Assembly: GCF_011601265.1 (NCBI RefSeq)
Contig: NZ_JAAOLX010000014.1
Coordinates: 1 to 64,000 of the forward strand
Length of the DNA stretch: 64,000 bases
Source: Iodobacter violaceini
GTDB lineage: Bacteria > Pseudomonadota > Gammaproteobacteria > Burkholderiales > Chitinibacteraceae
Direction of reading: 5' to 3'
In this document: positions 27,781 to 35,983 of the stretch, piece by piece
How the letters are laid out: the number at the start of each line of letters is the position of its first letter
How positions within the stretch are numbered: the first letter of the stretch is position 1
Translations under genes and position numbers: made by a program
The notes under the pieces: model-generated
The model's database searches: none
The model's input: only the letters and a program-made list of their open reading frames with translations
What the model was told of the DNA's origin: nothing

Positions 27781-27865
27781 AAACGGTGTGAGCCACTTTG
27801 AGAAAAAAACAACCATTATTCAACCGTTTGCAGGCAGCTGGCAAGCTCTGTCAGCTGCTTTTTTT
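27781..27865 (+). ncRNA. Candidate small RNA with intrinsic terminator
   Basis: AAACGGT (27781-27787) pairs with ACCGTTT (27823-27829), followed by a terminator hairpin GCAGCTG/CAGCTGC (27834-27858) and seven T. The terminator faces away from argF, and no plus-strand gene precedes it, so it probably ends a short non-coding transcript. The 5' end and promoter were not identified. Confidence 0.3.
27834..27865 (+). terminator. Plus-strand terminator with no upstream protein gene
   Basis: The stem GCAGCTG/CAGCTGC has an 11-base loop and is followed by TTTTTTT. The orientation is plus, opposite to argF. Confidence 0.6.
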
Positions 27866-27928
27866 ATTATTGGCCAGATATGATCAGTAAGAGTTTGAGA
27901 ATTTCTAAGGCAGCAGTTTGGCCTGCGA

Positions 27929-27937
27929 TGGTATAAT
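27929..27937 (+). promoter_or_regulatory. Extended -10 promoter for the DUF3579 gene
   Basis: TGGTATAAT contains a perfect TATAAT (27932-27937) and the TGn extension. No good -35 element is seen at 17 bases, which an extended -10 can tolerate. The ATG follows about 40 bases downstream. Confidence 0.6.
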
Positions 27938-27975
27938 CTGGTAGATATTCCACCATTAAATACGCTGTTGTTAAA

Positions 27976-28290
27976 ATGATCTGCAATCCATACGAAATCA
28001 TTATTCAGGGCATTACCAGTAATGGGCGTGAATTTCGGCCCAGCGACTGGGCTGATCGCTTGTCTGGCATCCTCAGTACTTTTGGCGTTGATCAGAAACT
28101 TTCTTATGCTCCTTTTGTTCGCCCGATGGTGCACGATAATGTGCGTTGTGTGGCGGTTGATAAGCAGCTTGAGAAAATCGACCCGCGTGTCTTTGAGTTC
28201 CTTATGACCTTTGCCCGCGACAATGACTTGCGCATTGTTGATTGCCGCTCCTTGCTGAGCGAGCATTACGCGGACAAGCCCGCAGAATAA
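27976..28290 (+). CDS. DUF3579 domain protein
   Basis: This 104-residue soluble protein matches the betaproteobacterial DUF3579 family: EIIIQGITSNGREFRPSDWA near residue 7 and YAPFVRPMVHDNVRCVAVDK in the middle are the conserved stretches. The function of the family is unknown. No signal peptide or membrane helix is present. It stands alone between the argF promoter region and a dehydrogenase gene. Confidence 0.85.
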   Translation: MICNPYEIIIQGITSNGREFRPSDWADRLSGILSTFGVDQKLSYAPFVRPMVHDNVRCVAVDKQLEKIDPRVFEFLMTFARDNDLRIVDCRSLLSEHYADKPAE

Positions 28291-28402
28291 ACATTCTGCT
28301 TATCGCTGGCCGGACATTGTCTGGCGGCGAATCTTCATTTTCCCCCTCTATTTAGTCCGGTTTGCTGTGCATTGTGCTGCGCAGGTATGGGCTGTTTGAT
28401 CC

Positions 28403-28421
28403 ATTCACAAAATGTGTGAAT
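28403..28421. promoter_or_regulatory. Palindrome ATTCACA-N5-TGTGAAT upstream of the dehydrogenase gene
   Basis: Perfect 7-bp arms separated by AAATG lie 163 bases before the SDR start, in a gap with no gene. The form suits a dimeric regulator; the regulator is unknown. Confidence 0.35.
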
Positions 28422-28583
28422 CTTTTGATTCTTGCGATTATTGGCTTGTTGCGTTGCACCAAGTACGTCTATGCTGGAATTAATTGCTTGTTTGCTGTTG
28501 ATGCACAGGCTTATAAGTCAGCGGGCTTGCGTAATCAGCACATTTCGGGCGTGGCCATTTTCAATTGATATGAAAGGTGTGTT

Positions 28584-29324
28584 ATGAGACTTAAAGATAA
28601 AGTTGCGATTATCACAGGTTCCGCCAGCGGGATTGGTCAGGCCACAGCGGTTAAGTTTGCAGCAGAAGGCGCTAAAGTGGTGGTTTGTGATGTAAACCAG
28701 AGTGGGATTGATGCGGTTGTTTCCAGCCTGGTACAAAGCGGCGCTGTGGCAGTAGGCCATGTGGTGGATGTCACTAATAAAACCCAGATTGCCGAAATGG
28801 TGGCGGCGGTTAAGGCTCAGTTTGGCCGCATTGATGTGCTGGTGAATAACGCCGGTATTGTGCAGGACGCACAGCTGATCAAAATGACGGAAGAGCAGTT
28901 TGACCGCGTCATTGATATCAATCTGAAAGGCGTTTACAACTGTGCCCGTGCTGTGGTCGATACCATGGTGGAGCAGGGCAGCGGCGTGATATTGAATGCC
29001 TCTTCCGTCGTTGGCGTATATGGCAACTTTGGACAGACCAATTATGCTGCGGCCAAATTTGGTGTGGTTGGCTTTGTCAAAACATGGGCCAAAGAGCTGG
29101 GTAAAAAAGGCATTCGTGCCAATGCAGTCTGCCCTGGCTTTGTTGCCACCCCTATCCTGAAAGCTATGCCAGAAAAAGTGATCCAGGCCATGGAAGAGCG
29201 TGTTCCCATGAAACGCATGGCAGCCCCTGAAGAAATTGCCAATGTATATGCGTTTTTAGCCAGCGATGAAGCTAGCTATATCAACGGCGCCGCGATTGAA
29301 GTGACGGGTGGTTTGACGTTGTAA
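28584..29324 (+). CDS. Short-chain dehydrogenase, FabG/PhaB-like 3-oxoacyl reductase
   Basis: This 246-residue enzyme has the SDR Rossmann motif TGSASGIG (11-18), the NNAG motif (88-91) and the catalytic Ser141, Tyr154 and Lys158. The family reduces 3-oxoacyl thioesters with NAD(P)[18 protein letters not shown] and the C-terminal [12 protein letters not shown] resemble FabG-like enzymes. It is not in a fatty acid gene cluster, so it is probably an additional FabG-type or acetoacetyl-CoA-type reductase rather than the essential FabG. AAAGGTGTG precedes the ATG. A very strong terminator follows. Confidence 0.88.
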   Translation: MRLKDKVAIITGSASGIGQATAVKFAAEGAKVVVCDVNQSGIDAVVSSLVQSGAVAVGHVVDVTNKTQIAEMVAAVKAQFGRIDVLVNNAGIVQDAQLIKMTEEQFDRVIDINLKGVYNCARAVVDTMVEQGSGVILNASSVVGVYGNFGQTNYAAAKFGVVGFVKTWAKELGKKGIRANAVCPGFVATPILKAMPEKVIQAMEERVPMKRMAAPEEIANVYAFLASDEASYINGAAIEVTGGLTL

Positions 29325-29381
29325 GTTTGGATGCTTGAATTCCCTGAAATCTGCAGACACAGAGCTAAAGGGAGAATACAA

Positions 29382-29428
29382 AGGGCACTGAGAAAACCTG
29401 ATATTGGTTTTCTCAGTGCCCTCTTTTT
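29382..29428 (+). terminator. Strong rho-independent terminator after the SDR gene
   Basis: A 17-bp perfect stem (29382-29398 with 29406-29422; left arm AGGGCACTGAGAAAACC) with a 7-base loop is followed by CTTTTTT. It faces the convergent csoR gene. Confidence 0.92.
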
Positions 29429-29585
29429 TGAGCTGCTAATGCAGGGTGGGGCAGGCAGCCCGTGGTGCTGATTAGAGGGCTGAGCTGTTTCGGCCGTAAC
29501 CCGCTATTGTGCCGCGGCGGATTACGGCGGGGAAGCTGTTCTTTCTTGATTCGAATTTCAATTGGCCTAAGCTACCCTGTACGTT

Positions 29586-29927
29586 TTACCCCAGTGTTTT
29601 TCCACTGAGCTTTTTAACCACCATCATCAGCTCATCAATCGCCGCATCTCCTTTCCCGTCTTTAATGGCCTGTGCCACACAGCCATGGGCGTGGTTTTCC
29701 AGTAACTGCATGGCGACGGAATCCATGGCGGATTTTATTGCCGAGATTTGCGTCAGCACATCCACGCAGTATCTGTCTTCATCAACCATTTTAATCACGC
29801 CACGCACCTGGCCTTCGATGCGATTCAGGCGGGAGAGCAGTTTTTGCTTGCCTGGCTGAACCACTTTTGGCCCTTCATCCGGGCAGCAATCAGGCAAGCT
29901 CAAAGCCCGCTCCTTCAATGGCCTCAC
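29586..29927 (-). CDS. csoR: CsoR/RcnR family copper-sensing repressor
   Basis: This DUF156-family all-helical repressor shows SRLNRIEGQVRGV and the copper ligand set Cys54, His79 and Cys83, with the same 25- and 4-residue spacing as Cys36, His61 and Cys65 of Mycobacterium tuberculosis CsoR. It should release DNA when Cu(I) binds. The reading from ATG 29927 (113 residues) overlaps copZ by 38 bases. A TTG at 29903, preceded six bases upstream by AAGGAG, is an attractive alternative start giving 105 residues. It is the last gene of copA-copZ-csoR; a matching operator lies before copA. Confidence 0.88.
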   Translation of the reverse strand: MRPLKERALSLPDCCPDEGPKVVQPGKQKLLSRLNRIEGQVRGVIKMVDEDRYCVDVLTQISAIKSAMDSVAMQLLENHAHGCVAQAIKDGKGDAAIDELMMVVKKLSGKTLG

Positions 29928-30096
29928 TTAATGTGTCGGTCGTAGTCAGGGCGGCGTTGTGATCGACTTTAGCGATGCCGCTTTCCAAATCAATCGCCAC
30001 ATGGCTAACGCCGGGCAGGGCGTTTAATACGCCGGTTAAAGTACGTACACAACCCATGCAGGTCATGCCTTCGATTTTAAGTGTGCTGTGTTCCAT
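29890..30096 (-). CDS. copZ: CopZ-type copper chaperone
   Basis: This 68-residue heavy-metal-associated domain protein carries GMTCMGC, the Cu(I)-binding MxCxxC loop, in a ferredoxin-like fold (MEHSTLKIEGMTCMGCVRT to AIEGAGFELA). It would hand Cu(I) to CopA and perhaps CsoR. ATG 30096 has AAAGGAG 6 bases upstream; the longer reading from 30159 would run back into copA and lacks family resemblance. It starts 35 bases after the copA stop. Confidence 0.92.
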   Translation of the reverse strand: MEHSTLKIEGMTCMGCVRTLTGVLNALPGVSHVAIDLESGIAKVDHNAALTTTDTLSEAIEGAGFELA

Positions 30097-30131
30097 TTTT
30101 TGCTCCTTTAAATGTTTCATGATCTGAATTC

Positions 30132-32237
30132 TTACTCTGAAATCCCCGCACTTCTCCACCGTCTCAGCAGCAGAGAATTACTCACTACCGAAACCGAGCT
30201 CAGCGCCATCGCAGCTCCTGCCAGTACCGGGTTGAGCAGGCCGATGGCCGCCATTGGTATACCCAGCGTGTTATAGAAAAACGCGAAGAATAGATTCTGG
30301 CGGATTTTTTTGATGGTGGCGCGGGAGAGGGCAATCGCGTCGCTCACCGCCAGTAAATCGTTATGCAGCAGGGTGATGTCGGCAGCTTCAATCGCCACAT
30401 CGCTGCCCGCACCCATGGCAAAGCTGACCCCGGCTGCGGCGAGTGCAGGGGCGTCGTTTACACCATCGCCAACCATCGCTACTACCTTATTTTGCTGCTG
30501 AATAAACGCAGCCTTGTCTTGCGGGCGCATTAGGGCCTGATGCTGACGGATGCCGCTGGCCTTGGCAATGGCGGCGGCCGTGGCGGGCTGATCACCAGTC
30601 AGCATAACTACTTCTATCCCCATTTTGTGCAAGCGTTTGACGGCTTCTGCCGAGCTGGCTCGTAGCGTATCAGCCAGTGCCAATTGTCCAAGCAAAAGGC
30701 CATTCTTGGCGATGCTGACCAAGGTGTACGGCTGGGTATTTTTTTCTGGCATTTCGCCAGCCCAGCTTGGGATGCCGGCCTTGATTTCACTGCCATCGCC
30801 AAGCTTTCCCATCACGCCTTGCCCGGGTACAGCTACAAAGTCACTGACAGGCAAGAGTGGCAGAGTGTTGGCGGCCAGGATGGCGTGGGCTAATGGGTGT
30901 TCTGAGCCTTGCTCTAAGCTGGCTGCCAGCTGCAGCAATTCATCTTTGGAGATATCACTTTGTAAACTGATGATCTCCACCACCTTGGCCTGCCCTGTGG
31001 TGAGCGTGCCGGTTTTATCGACCACCAGCATTTCAATTTTGCCCGCATGCTCCAGCGCCGTGGCATTCCTGAATAAAATACCCTGCTTCGCTGCACGGCC
31101 TATGCCGACTGAGATTGCCGTTGGCGTGGCCAGCCCCAAGGCGCAAGGGCAGGCGATGACCAGGACAGCAACCGCGTGGATCAGTGCGGTAACGGCGCTA
31201 TCCCAATACCAAAAACTCCCCAAAAAGGTCAGCACGGCAATCGCCGCTACGATGGGCACAAAGATGCCGGAAATCTGGTCGGCAAGTCGCTGGATAGGTG
31301 CTTTAGAGCCCTGGGCATGGGCCACCAGCCGCACAATTTCTGCTAACTGTGTTTTGCTGCCCACGCTGCTGGCGCGGATTTTGAGCATGCCGCTGCTGTT
31401 TTTTGTGGCAGCAAATACTTTACTGTCGATATTTTTTTCGACCGGCAGGCTTTCGCCGGTCAGCATGCTTTCATCGACTGCAGCCTGGCCCTCGATGACT
31501 ACACCATCGACGGGAATCACTTCGCCGTGGCGCACGATCACGATATCGCCGGGCTTGAGCTGGCCGATGGCTACGTCAATGAGTCCTTCAGCCGTTTCTA
31601 CTCTTGCAGTTTTAGGTTGCAGCTTTAAAAGCTCGCTAATCGCCCCAGATGTCTTCTTTTTGGCGCGGCTTTCCAGCCATTTTCCTGCCAGTACCAGCGT
31701 AATAATCACCGCGCTGGCTTCAAAATAAACGTGCTGCTCGTGCAGGCCCAGCAAGGTAACGGAGGCGGACAGGCCATAAGCCATGCTTGTGCCCAGCGCC
31801 ACCAGCACATCCATATTTGCTCCGCCATTTTTCAGCGCAAAAAATGCCCCGCGATAAAAGCGCCAGCCCAAAATAAATTGCACTGGTGTAGCCAGCAGCA
31901 TCTGCAGCCAGCGCGGCAATAGCTCGGCGTGATCTGTGCTAAACATGCTGGCCATCAGTGGCAGGCTGAGCAGGGCGGCAATAAGCAGCGGCCAGCGCTC
32001 GTCTTTCTCTGCCGCAGCTGGCGTGCTGGCCAGCTCGGCGGTGAACCCTGCGCGGCTGATGGTGGCAATCAGCGATTCGGCGGTGATAGTCGTGTCGCTA
32101 CGGCTGATATGCGCAGTTTCAGTCGCAAAGTTAACCTCCGCAGCCACACCTGCCTGGCGATTAAGGATTTTCTCAATCCGAGCCGCACAAGCCGCACAAG
32201 TCATGCCACCAAGACGAAGTTGGATTTCTGTAGTCAT
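30132..32237 (-). CDS. copA: Copper-exporting P1B-type ATPase CopA
   Basis: This 701-residue inner-membrane pump expels Cu(I) (or Ag(I)). One N-terminal metal-binding domain has GMTCAAC (Cys14, Cys17). Eight membrane helices are expected. The CPC transport motif ([13 protein letters not shown]), phosphorylation site [10 protein letters not shown], the SEHPLAHA motif and [15 protein letters not shown] are all intact, making it type P1B-1. It is the first gene of the copA-copZ-csoR operon, transcribed from a promoter holding a CsoR-type palindrome. Confidence 0.96.
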   Translation of the reverse strand: MTTEIQLRLGGMTCAACAARIEKILNRQAGVAAEVNFATETAHISRSDTTITAESLIATISRAGFTAELASTPAAAEKDERWPLLIAALLSLPLMASMFSTDHAELLPRWLQMLLATPVQFILGWRFYRGAFFALKNGGANMDVLVALGTSMAYGLSASVTLLGLHEQHVYFEASAVIITLVLAGKWLESRAKKKTSGAISELLKLQPKTARVETAEGLIDVAIGQLKPGDIVIVRHGEVIPVDGVVIEGQAAVDESMLTGESLPVEKNIDSKVFAATKNSSGMLKIRASSVGSKTQLAEIVRLVAHAQGSKAPIQRLADQISGIFVPIVAAIAVLTFLGSFWYWDSAVTALIHAVAVLVIACPCALGLATPTAISVGIGRAAKQGILFRNATALEHAGKIEMLVVDKTGTLTTGQAKVVEIISLQSDISKDELLQLAASLEQGSEHPLAHAILAANTLPLLPVSDFVAVPGQGVMGKLGDGSEIKAGIPSWAGEMPEKNTQPYTLVSIAKNGLLLGQLALADTLRASSAEAVKRLHKMGIEVVMLTGDQPATAAAIAKASGIRQHQALMRPQDKAAFIQQQNKVVAMVGDGVNDAPALAAAGVSFAMGAGSDVAIEAADITLLHNDLLAVSDAIALSRATIKKIRQNLFFAFFYNTLGIPMAAIGLLNPVLAGAAMALSSVSVVSNSLLLRRWRSAGISE

Positions 32238-32261
32238 TTTTCCTCTCCAGTTCGGAATAAT

Positions 32262-32284
32262 AATATACCCATGTAGGGTATATT
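32262..32284 (-). promoter_or_regulatory. CsoR-type operator upstream of copA
   Basis: AATATACCC and GGGTATATT form a perfect inverted repeat with 9-bp arms and spacer ATGTA, beginning 25 bases upstream of copA. TACCC...GGGTA is the core of known CsoR boxes. With csoR in the same operon this implies copper-inducible autoregulation. Confidence 0.8.
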
Positions 32285-32332
32285 GAAAGCCTTAGAAAGC
32301 ACGGGCTGGCTCATACTGGAAAAATAAATTGA

Positions 32333-32345
32333 TTAGGAGTCCTTT
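32333..32345 (+). promoter_or_regulatory. Candidate MarR operator, copy 1
   Basis: TTAGGAGTCCTTT contains AGGA-G-TCCT and lies 33 bases before the MarR gene, next to a TACAAT -10-like element. The same 11-base core TTAGGAGTCCT occurs before the AhpD-like gene. Confidence 0.5.
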
Positions 32346-32377
32346 ACAATTCGCACTTCATGTTTTAGGATGTAGGG

Positions 32378-33031
32378 ATGGATACAGAACTTTCAACACT
32401 TTGGAGTGATACCCCGGCGGGCAGCGAGCGCATTGTCAGTGCCATCTCTCGCATTGCTTCGGTATTGCGCACGGGGGTGTGGCAGTTTGCGACGGCTGAG
32501 GGCTTAAACCACGCTCAAGTGGAAGTCTTAGAAATCTTGCGCTCACGCAGCGAGGGTGTTCGGTTATCGTGGATTGCGCAGCAGCTGGGCGTAACGGCAG
32601 CCAGTGCCAGCGATTCGATTGCCGCTTTGGTGGCCAAAGGGCTGATCGAAAAAGGGCGTGCTGTCGGGGACGGGCGGGCCGTGGCTTTGCGGCTCACTTC
32701 AGCAGGGCAGGCGCTGGCTTTAAAAATTGTGGATGCTACGGGTTTTGCGCTGGAGGCTGTCGGGCGTTTACCTCCGCCTAAGCAAGAGCAATTGTTTTCA
32801 TCCCTGCTGGCTTTGATTGGGCAGCTGCAGCAAACAGAGCGTTTTCCTGAATTACGCGCCTGCCTTAGCTGCCAGCATTTTGCGGCCAATGTGCATGCAA
32901 ATAGCATTGCGCCGCATCATTGCCGCTTGGTTGATGCACCATTGTCAGTGGCCTTGCTGCGGCTTGATTGCCCTGAGCATATTCAGGCAGAGCCTGTGAT
33001 TGCCCGGCAAAATTGGGAAAAAATGGAATAG
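32378..33031 (+). CDS. MarR family regulator with Cys/His-rich C-terminus
   Basis: This 217-residue winged-helix protein has a MarR DNA-binding domain at about residues 35-115 (LSWIAQQLGVTAASASDSIA as recognition region, then GRAVALRLTSAGQAL as wing). Beyond a normal MarR length it has a tail with CLSCQHF, HHCRLVDAPL and DCPEH, which could bind a metal or act as a redox switch. It is divergent from copA. The downstream AhpD-like and redoxin genes and a repeated candidate operator suggest it controls a thiol-stress response. Function is inferred from context. Confidence 0.82.
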   Translation: MDTELSTLWSDTPAGSERIVSAISRIASVLRTGVWQFATAEGLNHAQVEVLEILRSRSEGVRLSWIAQQLGVTAASASDSIAALVAKGLIEKGRAVGDGRAVALRLTSAGQALALKIVDATGFALEAVGRLPPPKQEQLFSSLLALIGQLQQTERFPELRACLSCQHFAANVHANSIAPHHCRLVDAPLSVALLRLDCPEHIQAEPVIARQNWEKME

Positions 33032-33064
33032 CAGCAGTAGCGCTATTTTTTTTAATCTAAATAG

Positions 33065-33077
33065 TTAGGAGTCCTAT
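33065..33077 (+). promoter_or_regulatory. Candidate MarR operator, copy 2
   Basis: TTAGGAGTCCTAT holds the symmetric TAGGA-G-TCCTA and lies 86 bases before the AhpD-like gene. It shares TTAGGAGTCCT, preceded by TAAAT in both cases, with the site before the MarR gene. Confidence 0.5.
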
Positions 33078-33162
33078 GTATATGTGCGATAACTGAATTA
33101 AAACGTGCTAAGCAGCTCTTGTTTTACCCCTCTCTCATTTCTATCTATGCAAAGGAATTAAA

Positions 33163-33702
33163 ATGTCTCACCTTCACTTAATTGACACCCAATCCACCAC
33201 CGCAAATCGTCAGGCCGTTTTGTCACAAATTCATGCTGCATTTGGGGCCACGCCAAATATGTTTCGCGTTGTTGCCCATTCGCCTGCGGCGCTTAAAAGT
33301 ATGTGGGGCTCTTTTGCTGCGCTGGGTGCAGGGGTGATTGCCCCTAAGCTGGGCGAGCAAATTGCGGTAGCCGTTGCCAATCGTAATCGCTGCGAATACT
33401 GCCTGGCCGCGCATACCGCCTTAGGAAAAAATGCAGGGGCAACTGCCGATGAAATGCGGGCGGCCCAGGCGGGTGAAGCTGGCGATCCGCAGACCAGCGC
33501 TGCGCTGCAGTTTGCTTTGAAGCTTGTGGGAAACCGCGGGCAAGTCTCAGCGGACGACATTGCCCGGCTGCGGGAGCATGGTTTTAACGACGAGCATATC
33601 GTTGAGATTCTTGCCCATGTTGCTCTTAATTTATTCACCAACTATGTCAATGTGGCATTTGATGTGCCGGTGGATTTTCCTGAAGTAGCGCTGCTTGCTT
33701 AA
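33163..33702 (+). CDS. AhpD-like carboxymuconolactone decarboxylase family protein
   Basis: This 179-residue helical protein has the AhpD-type active site CEYCLAAHTALG (Cys77, Cys80, His84), preceded by the conserved glutamate of GEQIAVAVANRNRC. Family members with this CxxC-H arrangement are alkylhydroperoxidases or related thiol oxidoreductases. AAAGGAATTAAA precedes the ATG. The stop codon overlaps the ATG of a possible longer form of the next gene. Context with a redoxin and a Cys-rich MarR protein suggests a peroxide or electrophile defence unit. Confidence 0.87.
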   Translation: MSHLHLIDTQSTTANRQAVLSQIHAAFGATPNMFRVVAHSPAALKSMWGSFAALGAGVIAPKLGEQIAVAVANRNRCEYCLAAHTALGKNAGATADEMRAAQAGEAGDPQTSAALQFALKLVGNRGQVSADDIARLREHGFNDEHIVEILAHVALNLFTNYVNVAFDVPVDFPEVALLA

Positions 33703-33710
33703 TGGATAAG

Positions 33711-33728
33711 GGGGCAGCGCGCTGCCCC
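33711..33728 (+). other. Perfect 18-bp palindrome in the AhpD-redoxin junction
   Basis: GGGGCAGCGCGCTGCCCC is fully self-complementary and sits 6 bases after the AhpD-like stop, ahead of the redoxin ribosome site. It could reduce read-through or stabilise the upstream message. No T run follows. Confidence 0.5.
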
Positions 33729-33752
33729 TCTGTCGTAACAGGAAAAATAATC

Positions 33753-34289
33753 ATGAATTCATCCATTTGCCTGGCGCCAGCTCTGCAGACCTCTCAATGG
33801 CTTAATAGCGATCAGCCCGTGGTCTTAAATGATCTTTTGGGTAAAGTGGTGCTGATCTATGTGTTTCAAATGCTATGCCCGGCCTGCGTGAGCCATGGCT
33901 TGCCACAAGCCAGAGCCATCCGTGGTGCTTTTGTCAAATCGGATGTTGTGGTGCTGGGGCTGCATTCGGTTTTTGAGCATCATTCGGTGATGGGTGCTGA
34001 GGCTTTACGGGTATTTTTGCACGAATATCGCATTGGCTTTCCCGTAGGAATCGATCAGGCCTCCTTGCAGGGGCCTATCCCGCAGACTATGCAATACTAT
34101 GGGCTACAAGGCACACCCAGCCTTATTTTAATCGACCGGCAAGGCCAGCTGCGCTTGCAGCACTTTGGCCATCTGGATGATTTACGCCTGGGGGCAAAGT
34201 TGGGTGGTTTGCTGGCAGAGGCAGTGGTGGATCCTGTGGCAAATACGCCAGAAGGCGCTTGCGATGCCAATGGTTGCCGCATTGCTTAG
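33753..34289 (+). CDS. Thioredoxin-fold redoxin (TlpA/AhpC-TSA-like)
   Basis: This 178-residue protein has a thioredoxin fold with LCPACVSHG as active site (Cys42, Cys45) and QGTPSLILIDRQGQLR as the cis-proline region. No signal peptide is seen, so it should act in the cytoplasm. The tail EGACDANGCRIA carries two further Cys. ATG 33753 is chosen because AGGA lies about 10 bases upstream; an in-frame ATG at 33702 would add 17 residues encoded over the palindrome. It probably cooperates with the AhpD-like protein upstream, an inference from adjacency. Confidence 0.82.
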   Translation: MNSSICLAPALQTSQWLNSDQPVVLNDLLGKVVLIYVFQMLCPACVSHGLPQARAIRGAFVKSDVVVLGLHSVFEHHSVMGAEALRVFLHEYRIGFPVGIDQASLQGPIPQTMQYYGLQGTPSLILIDRQGQLRLQHFGHLDDLRLGAKLGGLLAEAVVDPVANTPEGACDANGCRIA

Positions 34290-34306
34290 AATGGGCCTGA
34301 AGGAAG

Positions 34307-34427
34307 AAAACCCAAATCTTAAATCCTCGATGCCCCAGAGAGCATAGAGTTGCACAGAGAAAACCAAAGAATTGCTGCTTGTGTGCTCTGTGTTCCCGCT
34401 TACTTTGTGGTTTTAGGTTTAGTCGCC
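34307..34427. repeat. Fold-back dispersed repeat, copy A
   Basis: About 120 bases starting with the exact 17-mer AAAACCCAAATCTTAAA, then CAGAGAGCATAGAGTTGCAC and later CTCTGTGTTC and GTGGTTTTAGG. It resembles copy B at 35984-36108 in the same orientation, and its halves are partly inverted repeats. It contains no gene. The two copies flank the Ada-AlkA gene. Confidence 0.65.
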
Positions 34428-34445
34428 TCTTTTAATCAGCGTGTT

Positions 34446-35942
34446 TTATTCCTTTTTATCTTCCGCATTCACACCATCCCCTAGCGATGTCCAAAGATGC
34501 TGCGCAGCATAGGCTCGCCAAGGCTGCCATGCTTCGGCTCTGGCGCTGAGCTTGCAAGGCCCTTCTAATTGGGTGATGGCTTTGATCAGGGCAACGTCGC
34601 TGGCGGGAAAGGCGTCGGGCTCCCGCAATTGGCGCATGGCAATATATTGGGTGGTCCAGTCGCCGATGCCGGAGATGGCGAGCAGTTTGGCGCTGGTTTC
34701 TGCAAAATCACTGCCGCTGGCTAATAAATCAGGATCGGCCCCAAAAACAGCGGAAAGCGCCGATAGTGTTTTGGCGCGGCTCTGCGGCATGCCGGTGAAA
34801 TTTGCCTTACTCAATACGGCAGGCGTGGGGAATACATGGCTTAAAGAGGGATGTTGTGTATCGGTGGTGAGCAAGGGCTCGCCATATTGTGCCACCATTT
34901 TTCCCGCGAGTTTAATCGCGGCGGCGACGGTGATTTGCTGGCCCAGGATGGCGCGAATCGCCAGCTCAAAACCATCCCAGGCACCGGGTACGCGCAGGCC
35001 AGGGTGTCTTGTGGTGAGTTTTGCCATCAGCGGGTCACTGGCTAATTGTTGATTAATGATGTCCGGGTCGGCAGCTAAATCAAACATGGCTCTCAGGCGG
35101 GCAATAATTTGTGGCAGGGCGGCTAAGTTGGGAAAACAGATGGTGGCTGCCAGCGCATGGTGCTGGCTCTGTTGCACCGATACCGTGCCTTGCACGCCGT
35201 TGATGCAGATCGTTCTGGTGTAAATGCCGCTCTCTACGATCTCTAGCCCAGTTATGGCGCGAGCCGATAAATAGGCCAGCATCGCTTGCCAATCATAAGG
35301 CGGGTGGTAGCGCAGCAGCAGGGTGACGCCGGCCGATGATCCGGCCTGCTTATCTCTGCGCAAATCACTGGGCGGGCGCTGGTAAAGCTGCTGAAAGACT
35401 TCGTTAAAGCGGCGCACACTGCCAAAGCCTGCGGCAAAAGCAATATCGGTGATGGGCATTGCGGTTTCGTGGATCAGCTGCTTGGCCAGCAACACCCGGC
35501 GCGTTTGTGCCACGCCCTGTGGCGATGCGCCCACAAATTGCTCAAATAGTCGGCGCAACTGGCGCTCGCCTACGCCCAATTTATCGGCAAGTGAGGCCAG
35601 CGAGCCTTCGTCCAATGCCCCCATCTCAATCAGCCTGAGCGCACGGCTTACCGTGTTGGAAAATCCAGAGTTAGATACGCCACGCCAGGCGCCAGAATGG
35701 GGGGCGGCTTCTGGCCGGCAGCGTAAGCAGGGGCGAAAGCCAAGCTCTTGCGCCTCGGCCGCGGTATGAAAAAATAAAACATTTTCTTGCCTGGCCGTGC
35801 GGGCAGGGCAGATGGGCCGGCAATAGATACGGGTGGTTTTGACGGCAATAAAAAATCGCCCGTCAAAGCGCGCATCGCGGCTGGCCAGTGCCCTGTAGCA
35901 AATATCGTGATCGAGTTTCATAGGTGAAATCATGACAGGCAA
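34446..35942 (-). CDS. alkA: Ada-AlkA fusion: alkylation-response regulator and 3-methyladenine DNA glycosylase II
   Basis: This 498-residue protein joins three modules. Residues about 10-80 form an Ada metal-binding domain with Cys41, Cys45, Cys72 and Cys75, which repairs phosphotriesters and senses methylation. Residues about 95-200 form an AraC-type helix-turn-helix (FAAGFGSVRRFNEVFQQLY). Residues about 205-490 form AlkA, with the HhH motif ISGIGDWTTQYIAMR and the catalytic aspartate in DAFPASD. It lacks the Ada O6-methyltransferase domain. Such fusions are known in proteobacteria and should both activate and carry out alkylation repair. ATG codons at residues 4 and 8 are also possible starts. 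Confidence 0.93.
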   Translation of the reverse strand: MPVMISPMKLDHDICYRALASRDARFDGRFFIAVKTTRIYCRPICPARTARQENVLFFHTAAEAQELGFRPCLRCRPEAAPHSGAWRGVSNSGFSNTVSRALRLIEMGALDEGSLASLADKLGVGERQLRRLFEQFVGASPQGVAQTRRVLLAKQLIHETAMPITDIAFAAGFGSVRRFNEVFQQLYQRPPSDLRRDKQAGSSAGVTLLLRYHPPYDWQAMLAYLSARAITGLEIVESGIYTRTICINGVQGTVSVQQSQHHALAATICFPNLAALPQIIARLRAMFDLAADPDIINQQLASDPLMAKLTTRHPGLRVPGAWDGFELAIRAILGQQITVAAAIKLAGKMVAQYGEPLLTTDTQHPSLSHVFPTPAVLSKANFTGMPQSRAKTLSALSAVFGADPDLLASGSDFAETSAKLLAISGIGDWTTQYIAMRQLREPDAFPASDVALIKAITQLEGPCKLSARAEAWQPWRAYAAQHLWTSLGDGVNAEDKKE

Positions 35943-35983
35943 GGCAGACGCAGGCTAGCGGTTTTCGGACGTGGCTGGCATGT

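Larger units (their letters stand above)
27633..27975. other. Divergent intergenic region between argF and the DUF3579 gene
   Basis: This 343-base gap has no credible protein gene. It must hold the argF promoter (minus strand). On the plus strand it contains a two-hairpin structure ending in a T run (27781-27865) and an extended -10 promoter element near 27932. Confidence 0.6.

Noticed and set aside
30625-31728. 367-residue plus-strand open frame
   Set aside because: It lies wholly antisense to copA, which has every P-type ATPase motif; the frame is a by-product of copA codon bias.
34552-35052. 166-residue plus-strand open frame
   Set aside because: Antisense to the AlkA domain of the Ada-AlkA gene, with no recognisable domain.
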